Below, piece by piece: positions 39,831 to 42,369 of a DNA stretch of 42,369 nt (positions are counted from its first letter, which is position 1; the number at the start of each line of letters is the position of its first letter). Below the pieces are notes generated by a model. The model was not told where the DNA came from, searched no databases, and worked only from the letters and a program-made list of their open reading frames with translations. Source of the DNA: an uncultured Paludibacter sp. (lineage in GTDB: Bacteria > Bacteroidota > Bacteroidia > Bacteroidales > Paludibacteraceae); the NCBI GenBank assembly GCA_900498215.1, contig LR026962.1, positions 1,112,461-1,154,829 of the forward strand, in the 5' to 3' direction. A program made the position numbers and the translations under genes.

Positions 39831-41594
39831 TCAGTCCATCTCTTTTTCTAAATTCTCAGGAATTTTCACACCGTTTTCTTCCATTTTTTTCTTTAATTTG
39901 GATTTGCGTACGCGAATGCTTTCTACCGATGTATTTAAAAGTGTCGCCATTTGCTGATTATCGGCGCCGGTGGCAAGAAACGCCATCATCAGTTTCTCGC
40001 TTTCGTTGAAAAGTTGACTTTCATTTACTTTGATTCCGGTTAAATCGGCAAAAAGTTCATCGCTGAGGAATTGTGTTTCACTTATTTTGGTGGTTTGTAT
40101 GTAGTTTTTATATTCATTTTCAATACGTTCCAGTAGCTGTGGATTTTTTGAAATGTAACCGTGGCTCTTTAAGTCCATCAAAAAGTTTTTAATATCGAGA
40201 TTTCGTTGTGAAATTTGTCTGTAAATAGGAATAACAAATTGCTTTTCCACCAGTTTTCTTTCTGCCAGCTTTTTATCGAGCGCAGCTTGCTTTGCTCGCT
40301 CTTCCACAAGCATCTTTTGCTGTTCAAGAATTTTATTTTCTTTCAAAATCAATTTTTCGTTTTCTTTTCTAATACGAGCTTTATTTCTGTAAATCAATGT
40401 GATAAGAATAAAAACAAAAGCCAGCATCATAATTGAAAATTGCAGCCACACATTATCGCTTTTCAACCGAATTGCTTTTCGTTCCGATTCAGAAGCATCG
40501 TATTTTTTCTCCAATTCCAAAATTTGCGTGTTCAATTGTTGTGTTATTGCTTTATTCATCAGCGAATACACTTGCGAATATGCTTCGCTGCTTTTTTTGA
40601 AATTATTCATTTTAGCAGCAATTTCCGCCACATTCAAATAGTAATAATAATTGAGGTAAAACGCGGTATCCACTATGTTTTTAGCTGCAAGTTCTCCGTA
40701 ATACAACGCGCTGTCCAACTTATTGAGGTATTTATAGTTATCGGAAATACGAAAATAATCGGCTACCAACGCATGACTGTCGTTTTTAGATTTATCGGAA
40801 GACAATAATTGATAATCCAGCTTTAAAGCGTTTCTGTATCGTTTTTCACTGTTATAAAAAGCGGCTTCGGCATTTCGAATATCACGTATTTGTTCTTCGG
40901 AATAAACAGGAAACACTTGCAACTCTTGCAAAATGGATTTCGCGGTAAAAAAATCGAGCGCTTTCATCCGATTCCAATACATATCCCGGTAGGTTTTGAA
41001 AAGGACGGCGCTGTCGTTAAGCGTTTCGGCAATAAACAAAGCTTGCTTGAAGTATTCGTGCGATTGAGTCACGTTATTGTTTTTATTGTGAATTAATCCC
41101 AAATAATAATATGCAATTTGCGTATCGCGCATATTAAGGGCTTCACTTTCGTCTGCTTCTTCCGATAAACTCAAGGCTTTTTTGATTGGTTCGTACGCTT
41201 TGTTATCGGAAATACCCGACTGGAAACGAATGATTCCCTGATACATTAATGCACGCAAATAATTTTGTGGAAAATGACGCGGATTTTTGGAAAATACTTC
41301 CACAATTCGATTAATAGTGGTGTCGGAAGTGAATTTAATTCCTTTTTTATCGGAAACAATAATTTTTATCAGCTCAAAATAAGATTTTTCATAGTCGTTT
41401 GCGTTTTTCTCCCGCACTGAATCAATATGATTAAAAACGTAATTCGGATATTTATACGTCATACTGTCCATTTCAATCAATTTATCCATATAGTTTTTAT
41501 TCTGATATGATTGACAGGAGTTTACGTTTATCAACAACATCAAACTTATCCCAACGAAAATAATTGAACGATATGAAAATTTGAATTTTAGCAT
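39831..41594 (-). CDS. Lipoprotein-type TPR transcriptional regulator with C-terminal HTH
   Basis: A 587-residue protein from ATG 41594. The longer reading from 41678 adds an implausible leader. The signal has a lipobox (LLINVNSCQS). TPR-like helical repeats cover about 60-360 (AYYYLGLIHNKNNNVTQSHEYFKQAL). A transmembrane helix (WLQFSIMMLAFVFILITLIYR) lies near 400, followed by a coiled coil, and a LuxR-type HTH near 550 (MATLLNTSVESIRVRKSKLKKKM). The architecture is widespread in Bacteroidota as a one-component membrane-spanning regulator. The signal and targets are unknown. Confidence 0.85.
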   Translation of the reverse strand: MLKFKFSYRSIIFVGISLMLLINVNSCQSYQNKNYMDKLIEMDSMTYKYPNYVFNHIDSVREKNANDYEKSYFELIKIIVSDKKGIKFTSDTTINRIVEVFSKNPRHFPQNYLRALMYQGIIRFQSGISDNKAYEPIKKALSLSEEADESEALNMRDTQIAYYYLGLIHNKNNNVTQSHEYFKQALFIAETLNDSAVLFKTYRDMYWNRMKALDFFTAKSILQELQVFPVYSEEQIRDIRNAEAAFYNSEKRYRNALKLDYQLLSSDKSKNDSHALVADYFRISDNYKYLNKLDSALYYGELAAKNIVDTAFYLNYYYYLNVAEIAAKMNNFKKSSEAYSQVYSLMNKAITQQLNTQILELEKKYDASESERKAIRLKSDNVWLQFSIMMLAFVFILITLIYRNKARIRKENEKLILKENKILEQQKMLVEERAKQAALDKKLAERKLVEKQFVIPIYRQISQRNLDIKNFLMDLKSHGYISKNPQLLERIENEYKNYIQTTKISETQFLSDELFADLTGIKVNESQLFNESEKLMMAFLATGADNQQMATLLNTSVESIRVRKSKLKKKMEENGVKIPENLEKEMD

Positions 41595-41779
41595 AAAAAA
41601 TCGCGGAAAACAAATATTTTCCACGAAAATAACGGAAAGTTTTGAAAAAACGTTAAAACTATCGAAAGAATTGTACAAAAAGAGAGGTAAGATATTAGAC
41701 AGAGGTCAGAAGCAGATATACAAATTACATCCAACCTGTTCTTTTATTTTATATATTCCTAACTACGGGAAAAGTACAA

Positions 41780-41811
41780 TTAGCTGGGATTAAAAAGAAA
41801 ATCCCCAGCTA
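41780..41811. terminator. Hairpin next to IS end
   Basis: ttagctgggat and atccccagcta form a near-perfect stem around an A-rich loop, 10 bp before the IS left end. It may be a bidirectional terminator or part of the insertion target. No gene reads into it in this window. Confidence 0.5.
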
Positions 41812-41820
41812 CCAGTGATC

Positions 41821-42369
41821 TGTACCCCAAAAGTTAGACAAAAAACTTTTGGGGTATTTTTATGGCAAAAATTGAACGAAAATATCTGAGACACAGTTAT
41901 TCAGAGAAAATGAAGGTTGTAGAATTATACAATCAAGGTTATGGGAATATAATTATAAGCAGGAAATTAAAAATCAGTACTGCAACAGTAAAAACATGGC
42001 TTCGAATTTACAGGGGAAAAGGATTGTTAGGTTTTGAGAGACAGCCCAATAAATCACTAACTATAGATTTAAAGGAGTCAGTAGTGCGTGATGTATTAGA
42101 AAATTTATTATCTTTCCCGTCTGTAGCGCTAAAATATGGAATAAGTTATTCTACGGCTTATAATTGGGTGCAACAGGTAAAGCAAGAAGGCTTTAACTTA
42201 TTAAAAGAAACCAAGAGAGGGCGCCCTGCTAAAGATATGGGAAGATTAAAGAAAAAGGAACCGGAAACGGATATAGAAAAAATGGAGGCTGAACTTCGTT
42301 ACTTAAGAGCAGAAAACGCTTACTTAAAAAAAGTGAGAGCTTTAGTTCAGGAACGGCTATTACGCGAAA
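41821..42369 (+). mobile_element. Left end of an IS3-family (IS150-like) insertion sequence
   Basis: The element appears to begin TGTACCCCAAAAGTTAGAC, starting with the TG typical of IS3-family ends, 41 bp before orfA. Its tip folds into a hairpin (taccccaaaagtt / aacttttggggta, 41823-41856). The right end, orfB and the target duplication lie beyond the window. Confidence 0.75.
41862..42369 (+). CDS. IS3-family transposase OrfA (partial, runs off window)
   Basis: At least 169 residues, open at the window end. The start MAKIERKYLRHSYSEKMKVV leads into an HTH (SRKLKISTATVKTWLRIY). A second HTH-like unit follows (SVALKYGISYSTAYNWVQQV), then KRGRPAKDMG and a leucine-zipper segment (KMEAELRYLRAENAYLKKV). 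This is the OrfA arrangement of the IS150 group, where the zipper precedes the frameshift into orfB. The catalytic DDE part should lie outside the window. No frame-breaking change is seen in the visible part. Confidence 0.82.
   Translation, partial: MAKIERKYLRHSYSEKMKVVELYNQGYGNIIISRKLKISTATVKTWLRIYRGKGLLGFERQPNKSLTIDLKESVVRDVLENLLSFPSVALKYGISYSTAYNWVQQVKQEGFNLLKETKRGRPAKDMGRLKKKEPETDIEKMEAELRYLRAENAYLKKVRALVQERLLRE

Overview
The window is an AT-rich Bacteroidota chromosome segment, most likely Bacteroidales. The evidence is TAnnTTTG-type promoter elements, the near absence of Shine-Dalgarno sequences, a nuclease with a type IX secretion (T9SS) C-terminal domain, a Reg_prop/Y_Y_Y sensor kinase, and a NagB/PIG-L fusion of the Bacteroides type. 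The genus cannot be fixed from the sequence. Host DNA lies at 1-9010 and from 33273 onward. A 24.3 kb provirus (9011-33289) sits in the 3' end of a tRNA-Leu(UAG) gene, bounded by a 17-bp direct repeat.

Host left flank (1-9010): a LuxR-type response regulator and a 1480-residue periplasmic-propeller histidine kinase, a YhcH-family protein with a NagB/PIG-L fusion (amino-sugar metabolism), and an orphan 246-residue protein (8232-8972). That orphan lies just outside attL yet is a full-length homologue of a provirus protein. Host right flank (33413-42369): a T9SS-secreted nuclease, mtaB, a VOC protein, hisF, exbD/tonB, a lipoprotein TPR regulator with a C-terminal HTH, and the 5' end of an IS3-family element running off the window.

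Provirus layout. The left end holds leftward lysogeny genes (XRE/coiled-coil repressor, membrane protein, small lipoprotein). Then comes a rightward early operon (10265-16314) with a Cro-like protein, small unknowns, a PAPS-reductase-like enzyme, a D12 adenine methylase, a TOPRIM/SF3 primase-helicase and a MazG-like protein. A non-coding hub (16320-17226) carries two terminators, an array of about 16 GTTAC/GTAAC sites (candidate origin) and the late promoter with an operator matching the early one. The late operon (17227-31219) encodes structural, cell-wall-penetration, receptor-binding and lysis proteins. At the right end an RNase H-like exonuclease and a tyrosine integrase run leftward to attR.

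The exciting part is the late operon. It has no recognisable terminase, portal, tape measure or tail gene. It does have many proteins ending in one or two glycine-rich membrane segments, two tandem membrane-linked peptidoglycan hydrolases, a transglutaminase-like protein, a likely coat protein, and two paralogues each built from two copies of a beta-rich domain. My reading is a temperate, tailless, membrane-containing virus of Bacteroidota, possibly with a double-beta-barrel capsid like Finnlakeviridae (FLiP) or PRD1. No packaging ATPase is visible, so this is a hypothesis. A helper-dependent satellite is the main alternative.
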